Notes under the pieces: generated by a model | What the model saw: the letters and a program-made list of their open reading frames with translations, nothing else | Databases searched by the model: none | Told to the model about the DNA's origin: nothing | Shown here: one piece after another, positions 48,350 through 59,694 of the stretch | Position numbering within the stretch: position 1 is the stretch's first letter | How the letters are laid out: every line of letters begins with the position of its first letter | Program-made: the position numbers and the translations under genes | Source: Pestalotiopsis fici W106-1 | Taxonomy: Eukaryota; Ascomycota; Sordariomycetes; Amphisphaeriales; Sporocadaceae | Length of the DNA: 64,000 nucleotides | Assembly (NCBI RefSeq): GCF_000516985.1 | Contig: NW_006917093.1 | Span: 1,054,001 to 1,118,000 of the forward strand | Reading direction: 5' to 3'

Positions 48350-51300
48350 AAGCCGTATTTTTGCGTTTTTATTTTTTTTAAATTTTTAAAATAATAGCTT
48401 ATTTTACCTTTAATATTACGATTTTTAAGTTTAAATATACGATAAATTATTTAAATTTTTATTTCGATAATGCCTTTATAAATTTATTTGCTGGTATATG
48501 CTTGGTGCTTAAGTATATAATAGTAAAAATGCCTTTTGTATATTTTTATTTAAGCTATATATTATTTAAATCGATATATTTAAATTTAGTAATAACCCGT
48601 AAAGCTTTATAAGTAATTAGTCGAATTATTTATTAATTATTATAGTAAATATTTTAAGCTTTTTTAAGTTAAAGCTAAATATTTTTATAAAAGCGTTAAA
48701 ACGCTATATTTTTTTTTTTTAAAAAGGCAAAGAGCTTAATTTTTATAATACTAATTAAAATTATTATTTATTTTAAGGCTTTTTATATTATTAAATTACC
48801 GAAAAGCTTAATAATATATTTTTAGGAGCTATGTTTTAATTCGGGGTCGTTAGCGAATAAAGCATTATTAGCTATCGTTAGGACCTGGGCTTTTTTATTT
48901 TTTTTATATTAGATTCCTAGGTATTTGGTTTTGTATAAATATTTTAAAACCTAAAGTTTGTATTTAAAATATAAAGGTTCGGGATTTATAAAAAAATATA
49001 AAAGCAAAATAGCTAAAAAAGCTATATTTGGTCGGATAATAATAGCTATATATAAAATATACTTAATAAGCTTTTAGTATTTTTTAATTTTTTATTTTAA
49101 AACGCTCCTAGTATATTTTAATATTGGTTTATATAGGATCGGTATTATTAGGATATAAAAATTATTATTTACCTTAAATTTAGCGTAGATTTTTTCGATA
49201 TAAATATTATGTAAAAGAGATAATATTTTTTTGGTTTTATTTTTTTTAATACGGATACCGAGAAATTAAGCTATGTTTTTTTTTAATTTAAGCTTATATT
49301 TCCTTTTGATTTAGTTAAGGAGCTTTTTTTTTACGTTTTTATATTTTTTTCGATTTAAAATAAGGATATCGTTTACGTAAAAGATTATAAATACCGTTTT
49401 ATTTAGGTTATAAAATAGATACGGTTTTTCCGGTAACGCCTTTATATTTAATTAAGCTAAGGTGCTATTAAATTTCCGATATTAAAATAATAATAAGTTT
49501 TTTAGCCCGTATAATACTTTTTAAAGCTTTAGGTATTTTTTAGTTATTTTAAATTTTTTAGGGAGTTCGTAATATATTGGCTTTAAATTTTTTTTAAAAG
49601 CGTTTAAAAACGCTTTTATTACGTCGTATTATTTATATTTAAAATCGAATTTTGCAGCTACCGCTATTATAGTTTTAAATAATTTCGTAATTAAAATCGA
49701 GGTATAAGTCTATTTAATAGATTTTTTTTGTAAATTTCCCTTTATTATTAATCGAGTTTTAAATTTAGTAAAATAGTTATTTTTGTCGAATTTATATATT
49801 TAAACCTATATAAATGGGATTAGTTTTCTAAATTTTTTTTTTGTTTTCGCTTTTTTTAAATTTTTTTAGAAATAAAAGTTCGCAGCTTTAAATATATTAT
49901 TTAAAGAAAACTATTTCGGAATTTGTAGTTTTAAAAATTAAAAAACCGTTTTAAAGGAGCTAGAATTTTATTACGGTATATTTTTTTTTTAGTATTAAAG
50001 GAGATTTTTTCTAATATTCCGAGCTTTTTTTTTTATTTAAAGCAGTTTCGATTATTAAATTTAATTTTAACCGTTCGAATTTATAATTTAGTATCGCTGT
50101 AGCTATTATATAGTATAAGGTTTTATATTTTTTAGGATCGGTTTTTTAGGGAGCTTAAAATATTAAATTTAGAAATTTTAACTAAAATAAATTTAAATCG
50201 AGAATCGCGAATATTTTTTAATATTTATTTAAAGCTTTTTTTTCCTTAATCGATTTCCGTAATGGTTTGTTGTTAGTGGTCGATTTTTTCGAGCTTCCTT
50301 TAAGTTTATTTTTAATTATTAATAAAAACGTTTTTTTTAAATTAATAAATTTAATTAGGATTTTTATTTTAGAAATATTAGTATAAATTTTAATATTAGC
50401 TTTATTTTAGTATTCGGAAGCGTTTATAAATTAATTTTTTTTAAAGTTTTTATTTATTATTTTTGGAGATTTTATATTTTTTATTATATTTTAATAAGCT
50501 TTTTTTATCCCGTTTTATCCGTTCGAGTGTATTTTACGGTAGGAGTTTTAAAGCTTATTTTTTACGCTTTATAATAAAGCATTTTTATAATTTTAATTAG
50601 CTGATCCGGTTATAATTTGAGGTTTAGGCGTTATTTTTAGAGATAATAATTTTATATATATTCCTAGCTTAAAAGTTTTAGCAGCTTTTAAAAAGATATT
50701 TAGGTAAATATTCGATTTTTAATTATTAGGATAGTTAGTTTTTTTGTTATTTTCGAGCTATTTAACGATTTATATTAGGCTATTAGGAACCGTATTTTTA
50801 GCTTTTTTACCTTTTAAATCGTATAAAATTTATTAATTATTATATATATTTTATAAATTTAGTTTAGCGAATAAATCGTTTTTAATATAGCTCGGCTCGT
50901 TAATTTTAATTTTTTGGATAATATTATTGCGTTTATATTATTAAATAATAAGCTTTTTTTTCCGGATGCTTTTTTTATAAAACCGTATTTTATTAAATTT
51001 AATATTACGTATTATAATTATATTTTTTATATTTAGAACCTAAATTCGAAAAAGGTTATTTGCATAATAGCCTATTAAATAGCCTAGGTGAGCTTTGTAT
51101 TCGGTTTTTTATCGGGTTAATTTTAGGTTTTGTTCCCGATTTTTAATTAAGGGATAGTACGCGCACTTATATATATATATTAAGTTTTAGTTAGGCCGCA
51201 AATTATCGGTTAGAGCTTTGGTTAATTCCGGTATATATTATCGAAAATATCCCCGAAATTAGGAATCCAGGGTTTTATTTAGGGATTTAAAATTATTTAA

Positions 51301-53905
51301 TTAAAATAGGCTTATATTATATAGGTATATAGCGGCTTTAAAAGCTTTTTTTTATAGGAGCTTAGGGAGGTTAGCCGATTAAAGCATTTTTACGGTTTTT
51401 TGTTTAATTTTTTTATTAGCCTTTTTAATGCTTTTATAAGGTTTATAAGTATAGGAAGCGCTAATTTTTAATTCGATACCTTCCCGTTATGCTTAGCGCT
51501 CGAAATTTTTTTTTTTTAGTATAATATTAAAAAGCTTTTTCCGTTAAAAAATAATATAAAAACGTTTAGTTTATATTATTTTTTTATTATTGCGATAAAA
51601 TTTTAAATTATAGGAATAATTTTTAGAGCTTTTTTTAATCGTAATAAATATTTAAAATATTTTTTAGATTATTTTTTTTTTAAAAATAAGCGCTTTAAAA
51701 AACCTATTTAAAGCTTTTAGGTAATAAATTATATTAATTAAGACTCGATAAAAAAATTTTATAAGCTAGTATTTTCGAGCTTTTTTAGAAATTATTTGGC
51801 TTGCGGAAATTCGAGCGTATATTTCGTAATCGAGTTATTATATTTTTTAAATTTTAATATTTTTCGCTTAGTATATTAGGTTTTGGAATATATTTGTTTT
51901 TAAATGTCCGAAGCGTAAATATTAAAGCTTTTTATTATTAATTTTAGGTTTAATATAGTTTTTTAACCGTTATAATTTTCGGTAGCTAATATGCTTAAAA
52001 GCTATTAAATAATAAAAGCTTACGTTTACCTCGGAAAAGATTTTAGAAAGGCAAATAGTAAATTCGATATATTAAAGGAATATTAGGTTATGCTTTTTTA
52101 TAAATTTAGTAATTATCTGGTTTTATTTTAAATTATTAATTTTAAAAATAATATTAAAACTATATTTTTAAACGCTTTTTTTTTTAATTTAATTTCCGAT
52201 ACGATATTATAATAAAAATTAGGGATATAGGTTACGTTAATTAAAGTTAGGGTTATAATTTAATTATTAAAGCTTTTAAGCACGTTTTTAATAATTTTAA
52301 TTCCGTATCCTTTAATAAGTAAAGCTAAGGTTTTAACCTCGATTACGGATCCGGTTTTATTAGGCTTAAAAGAGCCTAAAACGAATAATTTAGTATTATT
52401 AGTAACGTAAATTAAGCTATAGCTATTTAAAAGGGTATTTTCGTATAAAAGGTATTTAAATTAGATAATAGAATATACCGTTAGTTAATTATTTAAATTA
52501 ATAATATAAGGATTTATAATTATAGTATTAAAATTGCCGGTAAGCTAGGGATTAGAGGTTTTAGACGGATTTTATTAGTTTATAGCTTTAGATTTTTGGT
52601 TTTTAATTTAGCCTTTTTTTTTTAGGTTATTTTTTAAAATTTTATATTTATTATGTTTAATTCGAGCTCGAATTTTTTTTAAAGCTTTATTATTTAATAC
52701 TTTAATAATGCGCTTAATAAATCCTGTAAGCGTATATTTTAAAATAAAATATTGTTTTAAGGGTTATCGGTAAGCAGCTTTTTTAGGAGCTCGATATAGG
52801 CACGTAATATTTTTATCGGGATTTCCGGAGTTTTTTAAGTTAAAAGCTTTAAAGCTAAAGCTATCGGCGTTAAAAGTAGCGAAAACCCGTTACCGAAATC
52901 GGCTAATTTTATTTTTTAAATGTAGATTTTTTTAAAGTATATTTTTTAGTTTTAAAAGCGTAAAATCTTCGGAATATAGCTATTCGTTAATTTTTTTTTT
53001 AATCGATATTTTTTATTTTAAGAGGATTTTATCGTTAATAGCGTTTAAAAAGTTATTTATAGCAAGGGGACCGATAGCTATTTCGGATTTATAGCGGCGC
53101 GCTAATTCGAATTTTTCGTGCTATTTTCGGTGCTAAATAATAAGGTTTTAAGCTCGATTGGCTTTAATAAGTATATTTTTATATTTTTTAAAAACCTGCT
53201 TTAAAAGATTTTTTTCGATTAAGGCTATTAAATTTTAAAATATACGGCAAAAATTCCGAATAATATAGTTATTTTGGTTTAAAGCTTTTATAAATATAAT
53301 AATTTAGAGCTTAGTATTTATAAAATCCTATATTTATTTTTTAAATTTATTAATATATCGTTAAATTATTAGTTTTTTATCGAAATTATACGTTTATATT
53401 TTAAATTTTTATAAATATCCCTTAAATAGCTTTTTTTAATAAAGGAGCTCGGAAAAAATAAACTTATTTTTTTTAGTATTCGGATTTTTTTTATTTTAAT
53501 TAGAAATTTATTAAATAAAGTCGTTTTCGAATTAATATTAGAATTTAGATTTATAAATTTCTATTAAAAAAGGCTATTTAGCTTATGGCTATGGTTTTAT
53601 TAATTTAGAATTAGTATATTTTTAAATAGAGTTTTATTCCGAAAAAAAACCGGTATTATAAAAACCAAGCTACCTAGTCTTTTTAGTAAATAAGCTTAAT
53701 TTTAACCGTATGGCTTTAGGTATCGAAGCTCGCGTAGGATGATATTTTTTATAAAAAAACGGGGATTTTAGTGCTTTAATTTTAAAAATCGAGTTTAAAA
53801 TATTGGTCGGAATTTTAAAAATTGGGTTTTAAAAATTAAATTCCGCTAGCATCCTATTAGGTAATATAAATATGCGGAAAATTTAATAATAGCTTAGCTA
53901 CGTAT
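48350..53905 (-). pseudogene. Decayed gag-pol of element D
   Basis: From right to left on the minus strand: a poorly readable gag (53905-52600), then a protease/pre-integrase segment near 52450-52200 with LIYVTNNTKLFVLGSFKPN followed by LTLINVTYIPNFYYNIVSE. Integrase lies in 52200-50200, RT near 49900-49300 with FYVNDILIL (catalytic box at 49379-49368), and RNase H near 48900-48400. Stops are TAA/TAG. The YVND box has lost the first catalytic Asp by one transition. Confidence 0.8.
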
Positions 53906-53908
53906 ATA

Positions 53909-53920
53909 CCGGGCTTATAA
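53909..53920 (-). other. Primer-binding site of element D
   Basis: TTATAAGCCCGG on the minus strand, directly inside the 5' LTR; fixes the direction of the element. Confidence 0.55.
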
Positions 53921-53921
53921 T

Positions 53922-54142
53922 TATAATAATTAAAAAAGCTTGTGATTTAGGGTTTCGATATTACCTAATAGGAGCGGTATATAGGCATAAATAAGTAATT
54001 AAAAATAGTCTAATTTTGTATAAATAAAATGGAGGGTAGGTCGTATTTATATACCTATTTAGGAGCTTTTATAAAGCTTGACTAGTCTAGTTTAAAAATC
54101 CCCTTAAGAACTATAAATATATGGAGTAAATGTCCCGTCACA
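53922..54142 (-). repeat. 5' LTR of element D
   Basis: 221 bp ending CCCGTCACA on the plus strand; followed by the target duplication ATTTA. Confidence 0.85.
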
Positions 54143-54147
54143 ATTTA

Positions 54148-55067
54148 TTAATTTTCCTTTTAATTAATATTTTCTATTTTAAAAAAATCTTATCGTTAAC
54201 GGCGTTTAAAAAATTATTTATAGCAAAAGGACCGATTATTATTTCCGATTTATAATAGCGCGCTAATTCGAATTTTTCGTATTATTTTCGGTGCTAAATA
54301 ATAAAATTTTAAGCTCGATTAGCTTTAATAAATATATTTTTATATTTTTTAAAAACCTGCTTTAAAAAATTTTTTTTCGGTTAAAGCTATTAAATTTTAA
54401 AATATATAGCAAAAATTTCGAATAATATAATTATTTTAATTTAAATCTTTTATAAATATAATAATTTAAAATTTAATATTTATAAAATTTTATATTTATT
54501 TTTTAAGCTTATTAATATATTATTAAATAACGAGTTTTTTTTAAAATTAAACGCTCGGGGTTTAAATTCCTAAAAATATCCCTTAAAAAACTTTTTTTAG
54601 CAAAGGAATTTAGAAAAAACAGGTTTATTTTTTTTAATATTTAGATTTTTTTTATTTTAATTAAAAATTTGCTAAATTAAATCGTTTTTAAATTAATATT
54701 AAAGCTTAAATTTATAAATTTTTATTAAAAAAAGCTATTTAGCCTATAGCTATAATTTCGTCGATTTAAAATTAATATAATCTTAAATAATATTTTATTC
54801 TAAAAAAAACCGGTATTATAAAAACTAAACTACCTAGTTTTTTTAGTAAATAAGCTTAATTTTAACCGTATAGCTTTAAATATCGAAGCTCGCGTAAAAT
54901 AATATTTTTTATAAAAAACGGGGTTTTTAATGCTTTAATTTTAAAAATCGAGTTTAAAATATTAATCGGAATTTTAAAAATTAGGTTTTAAAAATTAAAT
55001 TCCGCTAATATCCTACTAAATAATATAAATATATAAAAAATTTAATAATAGCTTAGCTATATATATA
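54148..55067 (-). pseudogene. gag region of element C, separated by D
   Basis: About 920 bp homologous to 52985-53908 of D but more mutated. Continues directly into 46105 once D is removed. Confidence 0.7.
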
Positions 55068-55079
55068 CCGGGCTTATAA
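55068..55079 (-). other. Primer-binding site of element C
   Basis: TTATAAGCCCGG on the minus strand next to the 5' LTR. Confidence 0.55.
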
Positions 55080-55080
55080 C

Positions 55081-55301
55081 TATAACAATTAAAAGAGCTT
55101 ATAATCTAAGGTTTCGATATTACCTAATAAAAGCGGTATATAGGTATAAATAAATAATTAAAAATAATCTGCTTTTATATAAATAAAATAAAAGGTAGGT
55201 CGTATTTATATACCCATCCAAAAGCTCCTATAAAGCTTAACTAGTTTAATTTAAAGATCCCTTTAAAAACTATAAGTATATAAAATGAATATCCCGTTAC
55301 A
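55081..55301 (-). repeat. 5' LTR of element C
   Basis: 221 bp starting TATAACAATT and ending CCCGTTACA; the most G/C-depleted copy at its left end. Confidence 0.85.
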
Positions 55302-56654
55302 AAACAAAATCTATTACCTAAAGGCTTTTATTAGCCCTAGCAGCCTATTACGATTGGGAAATCGAATAAATCGATATAATCGGTGCCTTCCTAAACGGGG
55401 AATTATACGAAAAAGTATATATTACCCCTATAAACGGATTATCCGAATTCTTATCCGAAAACCCGGATTTAAATAATTTCGGATAAAAAATTAACAAAAA
55501 AGACTCCTAGGTAATCCAGCTTAAAAAGGCTTTATACGGTCTTAAATAAAATTTACGCCAATAGCAAATTACGCTAAAAAACAGCCTAAAAAAGCTTGGA
55601 TTTAATCCATTTATTTTAAACGAATCAGCTTATTATAATAAAAAATCCAATATTTTTATTATAACTTACATAAATAATTTCCTAATTTTTAGTCTTAATT
55701 TATATAAAATTAACTAATTAAAACAGAATATTTCGAAAAAATTCGAAATAAAAAATCTAGGACTAATCTCTTATTTTTTCGGTATATAAATTAAAAAAAA
55801 TCGAGAAAATAAAATAATTCGTATAAACCAAGCAATTTACCTTAAAAAATTACTAAAAATTAACGGATTTTCCGATATAAAACCGGCTAATATACCACTT
55901 AGCCTTAGATTCCCAAAATCGTTATATACGTTAAAAAATAAAAATAACGAAAAACCGGCTTTAAAAAATTTTATTTATTTATATTAGCATTTATTAAATA
56001 GATTAATATATATTATAATTTAAATTAAGCCCGACCTAGCTTACCCTATAGCATATTTAGCTAAATATATGCAAAACCTATCGAAAATTACGATAAAAAG
56101 GGTAAAAAAAGTATTTAATTATTTAAAATCCTATTACTATTTTAGAATTACCTTTAACGGGAAAATAAAACCCAAATTAATAAATTATTCTAATACCGAT
56201 TTTATTAATAATTATAAAACCCGTAAATTAACGTCCGGTTATTTATTTATTTTAAATAACAGGCCAATAAATTAAAAATCGAAACGGTAATTTACGATTT
56301 TTTTATTAACTACCGAAGCCGAATTTAATAAATTAAAGCAGGCTACCCGTAAAGCAATATAATTAAAAAATCTTTTTTACGGAAATCGGAATTAATATAA
56401 ATACCGTATTAATTAAAAAGGATAATACGGGGGCTATAAATTTAGTATATAATCCGGAATATTATTAACGTATTAAATATACGGCTATACGGTATTTTTA
56501 CGTACGATAAAAAATTAAAAATAAAAATATTCGAATCGAATATATTTTAATTAATAATATACTAATAAACGGCCTTATAAAACTATTTCCTAAAAATAAA
56601 TTTTAAAAATTTATTAAATTATTAAATTTAACCGATATTATTTAATAAAAGGAA
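55302..56654 (+). pseudogene. Reverse transcriptase/RNase H fragment of element E
   Basis: Plus-strand Copia RT that is relatively well preserved: AAYYDWEIE, then IDIIGAFLNGELYEKVYITP and KALYGLKQNLRQW. The catalytic box reads YINN (55667-55678) for YVDD. FEIKNLGLISYFFGIQI follows, then an RNase H part with RKLTSGYLFILNN (inside the run 56069-56275) and TTEAEFNKLKQATRKAI. Its beginning is cut by element C, and no integrase precedes it. It runs up to the 3' LTR of E. Confidence 0.8.
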
Positions 56655-57283
56655 TATTATACGAATATTAATATAACATTATATAATATATAAAATTAGC
56701 TTTATAACGCATATTATATCGTTATAATAGCTATAAAATTTATCGAAATATCGTTAAATAATAATATATAGGAAATTAATAAAATTTACCTTATATTAAC
56801 CTATAGTTAATATAATATTATTTATAGCTATTATTTATAATGCTATATAATTAATAAATTATTATAATTAATTATTATAGCTATTATAGCTATTAAAACC
56901 TATTAGAATTTAATAAAACGTTTTACTAAATCTAGCCCTATTAAGTATAGCTAATATACCTAGCTATAATGGCCCTAAGTTATAGGGTAACCTATATTAT
57001 AAAAATCTATAAATTTCGATAATTTCTTCGATTATAAATTAACCTTATTACTAATTAATTTAATTATAAATCTAATTTATTAATAATATATTCTAAAATA
57101 TTTTTATTAATTAATTTTATAAGTATAAAAAATAGTTATTCCTTCGTAATTAGTTATTTTTTCCTTAAGCTTTAATAAATCAGTTATATAGCCCTATAAT
57201 TACCTTTTACGGCCTGATTTTACGAATTATATAAACGCTTCCCTGTGCCTAAGTTTATGATCCACCAATCATACTTTAGAATA
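56655..57283 (+). repeat. 3' LTR of element E (copy L2)
   Basis: 629 bp, direct repeat of 19682-20308, starting TATTATACGA and ending TTTAGAATA. Confidence 0.8.
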
Positions 57284-58389
57284 TTAAACGTATTTAAAGT
57301 TTTAGTTTTCCGAACCGTTATAAATAAAAGTTACGCTTAAAAATATTAAAAAAAATTATTATTTTACCGTTTTTATTTATTAAGCTATTTTTGTAAATAA
57401 AACTTTTTATTAAATATTAGCGTTCGCCTAATATAATTTTTACGGGGAAGTTTTTAATATAAAAGGTTTTTAATATATTTACGATTTTTTTTTTTGCCTT
57501 TATTAGGAATTTTTTATTAAGTCCGATTTATTAGGTATAAATTAGTTTTTTATTTATATTAATTTTAAATTTTTTCCGCGTAAGGTTTATTACGATACCT
57601 TTTTTAAAGTTATTCGCGTTAAGGGTAATATTAATATTTAATTTAGTATTAAATAATAATAGGCGTTTAATACCTTTTATATAATATATTAAATTTACGT
57701 AAATGCTAAAATCGAAAAAGGAAATTAAAAAACTAAGCAAAAAGTTATAAATTACGCTTATATTATTATTAAAGGTAATAAGTAATATTATAATATTTTT
57801 ACCGTTATTATTAAATAATTAAGGGGAATTATTATTTTTTAATTGCAAATTTTTATTAATTAAAAATTAGTTATATTTTTATTATATTTATATTTAAATT
57901 TATATATTATTTCGTTTTATAATAGCGGCTATATTATAGCCGGATTTTTTATCGTAGTCTTTTAATTTTAGGACTGGTTTATTATTATTTTGTAATCTTT
58001 TTAACGTTATATTATTCGCGTTATTATTTTTTCGTTTTTTTTTAGCTTAGGATAATTTTTGGCGATATGCTTATATTCGTTATAATTGTAGTAAGAAGGG
58101 CTTTTTTTTTTGTTAAATTTGGGCTTACGCTTTTTTTTATTACTTTTGCCGTTATTTTTGCCGTTATTATTGTTATTATTATTGGTATTATAGGAATTAG
58201 CATTTTTATTGCTATTGCCGTTATTATTATTATTACGGCGCTTTTTTTTATTCCCGATTTTGCTTTTATGCTTATCGATAAAATTCGAATTAAGCTTTAT
58301 TATAATTATTTTTATATATAAAAAAATAGCGTTAATGCTTTTTATTTATATATAAGCATTTTTTATAGCTACCGATAAATATTATAATT
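57284..58389 (-). pseudogene. gag/protease remnant of the outermost Copia element
   Basis: Minus strand: a Lys/Asn-rich gag tail carries a zinc-knuckle frame at about 58093-58052. There the spacing C-x2-C-x4-H-x4-C is intact, but all three Cys codons have become Tyr (TAC, TAT, TAT). A protease/pre-integrase part follows (LLLFNTKLNINITLNANNF, inside the run 57740-57531). The piece ends at the LTR of E and is probably the other half of 17830-19681. Confidence 0.7.
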
Positions 58390-59017
58390 TGTTCTAAAGT
58401 ATGATTGGTAGATCATAAATTTAGGCACAGGGAAGCGTTTATATAATTCGTAAAATCAGGCCGTAAAAATAGTTATAAGGCTATATAACTGATTTATTAA
58501 AGCTTAAAAAAAGAATAACTAACTACGGAGGAATAACTACCTTTTATACCTATAAAATCAACTAATAAGAATATTCTGGAATATATTACTAATAAATTAG
58601 ATTTATAATTAAGTTAATTAGTAATAAGGTTAATTTATAATCGAAGAAACCATCGAAATCTATAGATTTCTATAGTATAGGTTACCCTATAACCTAAGGC
58701 CACTGTGGCCAGGTGCATTGGCCACACTTAGTGGGGCTGGATCTAGTGGAACGTTCCACTGGATTCCAGTGGGTTCCAGTGGCCATAGTGGCCACAACAG
58801 TCAACTATAATGACTTGTTAACTGTACAGCACTGTGAACAGTGGCTGTAAGTGGTGCTGTACTAACTGTAGGTCAGTACAGGGTAAGTTCCACTGATTTC
58901 CCATATATCGTTATTTAACGATATCTCGATGGGTTTTATAGCTGTTATAACGATATGATATGCGTTATAAAGCTAATTTTATGCACTATACGATGCTGTA
59001 TTAACATCCGTGCAACA
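58390..59017 (-). repeat. Inverted, weakly mutated LTR of the E family (copy L3)
   Basis: 628 bp in minus orientation with intact ends (TGTTGCACGG ... TTTAGAACA). About 200 bp of its interior (58690-58915) keep a normal G+C content and hold many perfect palindromes; the E LTRs have the same places converted to A/T. No primer-binding site follows it, so it is a solo LTR or fragment inside the outer gag rather than that element's own LTR. Confidence 0.8.
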
Positions 59018-59251
59018 CTAATTAACTTGATTATAAATCCAGTTTATTAGTAATATATTCCAGAATGTTCTTATTGGTTGATTTTATGGGTATAAAAGGT
59101 AGTTATTCCTCCGTAGTTAGTTATTCTTTCTTTAAGCTTTAATAAATCAGTTATACAGCCTTATAACTACTCCTACGGCCTGATTTTACGAATTATAAAG
59201 AACGCTTCCCTGTGCCTAAGTTATATGATCCACTAATCATACCTTAGAACA
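59018..59251 (+). repeat. Partial E-family LTR in direct orientation (copy L4)
   Basis: 234 bp matching the 3' third of the LTR, abutting L3 head to tail in inverted orientation and ending CTTAGAACA. It is weakly mutated. With L3 it forms an inverted LTR pair. Confidence 0.75.
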
Positions 59252-59446
59252 TATTTTTATCGGGCTATTTAATATTAGCTTTATTATTAGGTTTAGCGGT
59301 AATAGGCTTTGCGGGAGTATTATTATTAATTAGGTTTTATTTTTATACCGGATTTTAGTTTATTGCAAAATCTGCTATTATGCTATTTGCTTTAACACTT
59401 ATTAGGTGCTAAAGGTATGGAAAACTCTTTAACGTCGGAGTAATAC
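59252..59446 (-). pseudogene. gag N-terminal remnant of the outermost element
   Basis: Short minus-strand coding trace (Asn/Pro/Ala-rich, KPITAKPNNKANIK) between L4 and R2. It appears to continue past L4/L3 into the gag at 58389. Confidence 0.4.
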
Positions 59447-59694
59447 TATTATATAAATAATTTATAAAGTTTACGAAATTATAAAATTATATAAAACAAT
59501 AGCAAAAAGGGAATTAATTAAAAAAATGCGATATAATAACTATTTATAAGCCTAAAAACTGCTAATTTCCCGTTTATATAGCCACCTACGGTAATAAAGC
59601 CGTAGGCACCCGGCTATAGCCGTTTCTGGACTCTTTTACGATCCTTTGTTGACCATGGGCACCAGCAGGCCCCAGCGCCCTCCGCCAATATATG
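59447..59694 (-). repeat. Right outer direct repeat (R2), probable LTR of the outermost element
   Basis: Counterpart of R1. Left half converted to A/T, right half unmutated up to CCTCCGCCA. Normal sequence starts immediately to the right. Confidence 0.7.

Larger units (their letters stand above)
46106..54142 (-). mobile_element. Element D: minus-strand Copia LTR retrotransposon nested in C, about 8.0 kb
   Basis: Two 221-bp LTRs, 46106-46326 (3') and 53922-54142 (5'), flanked by the perfect target duplication ATTTA at 46101-46105 and 54143-54147. Joining the flanks restores the internal sequence of C, which proves D inserted into C. The primer site is at 53909-53920 on the minus strand. D is less A+T-rich than C and reads more clearly; it is the youngest insertion by nesting. 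Confidence 0.92.
39182..55301 (-). mobile_element. Element C: minus-strand Copia LTR retrotransposon, split by element D
   Basis: LTRs at 39182-39402 (3') and 55081-55301 (5'), both 221 bp with ends TGTAAC...GTTACA in the best copies. The primer site at 55068-55079 reads TTATAAGCCCGG on the minus strand, so transcription runs right to left. Coding traces are at 55067-54148 and 46105-41440, interrupted by D. Without D, C is about 8.1 kb. The bases outside its LTRs (AATTC and AAACA) do not form a target duplication, and element E lacks its integrase at this point, suggesting a deletion or recombined ends. Confidence 0.85.
19682..57283 (+). mobile_element. Element E: Copia LTR retrotransposon split by elements A, B and C
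   Basis: LTRs at both ends (627 and 629 bp) enclose pieces of one plus-strand Copia element: leader 20309-20557, gag 29084-29746, gag/protease 38293-39181 and RT/RNase H 55302-56654. The gaps are filled by A, B and C. Removing them leaves about 4.4 kb. That is short for a Copia element because no integrase is present. Flanking five-base sequences (AAAAA left, TTAAA right) do not match. Confidence 0.75.
17300..59580. other. RIP-mutated, A+T-rich retrotransposon block
   Basis: Over 42 kb the sequence is overwhelmingly A and T, with homopolymer runs and no intact gene. Paired repeats show the cause: less damaged copies differ from damaged ones by C-to-T and G-to-A transitions, while CG dinucleotides persist (for example acg and gcg are common). 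This matches CpA-directed repeat-induced point mutation. Decayed Copia proteins can still be read, with stop codons sitting where Gln or Trp codons are expected. The block is presumably heterochromatic. Its edges are abrupt on both sides. Confidence 0.9.

Noticed and set aside
58067..58321. 84-codon plus-strand hydrophobic frame (possible membrane protein)
   Set aside because: It is the complement of a Lys/Asn-rich Copia gag tail with a zinc-knuckle spacing on the minus strand.
17300..59580. Mitochondrial DNA insertion as the source of the A+T-rich block
   Set aside because: The block contains Copia LTRs, primer sites and reverse-transcriptase traces, and paired copies show C-to-T/G-to-A change. 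No mitochondrial gene is readable.
17300..59580. Centromere
   Set aside because: An A+T-rich RIP block fits a fungal centromere, but the sequence alone cannot show it and a transposon nest in a chromosome arm explains it equally well.
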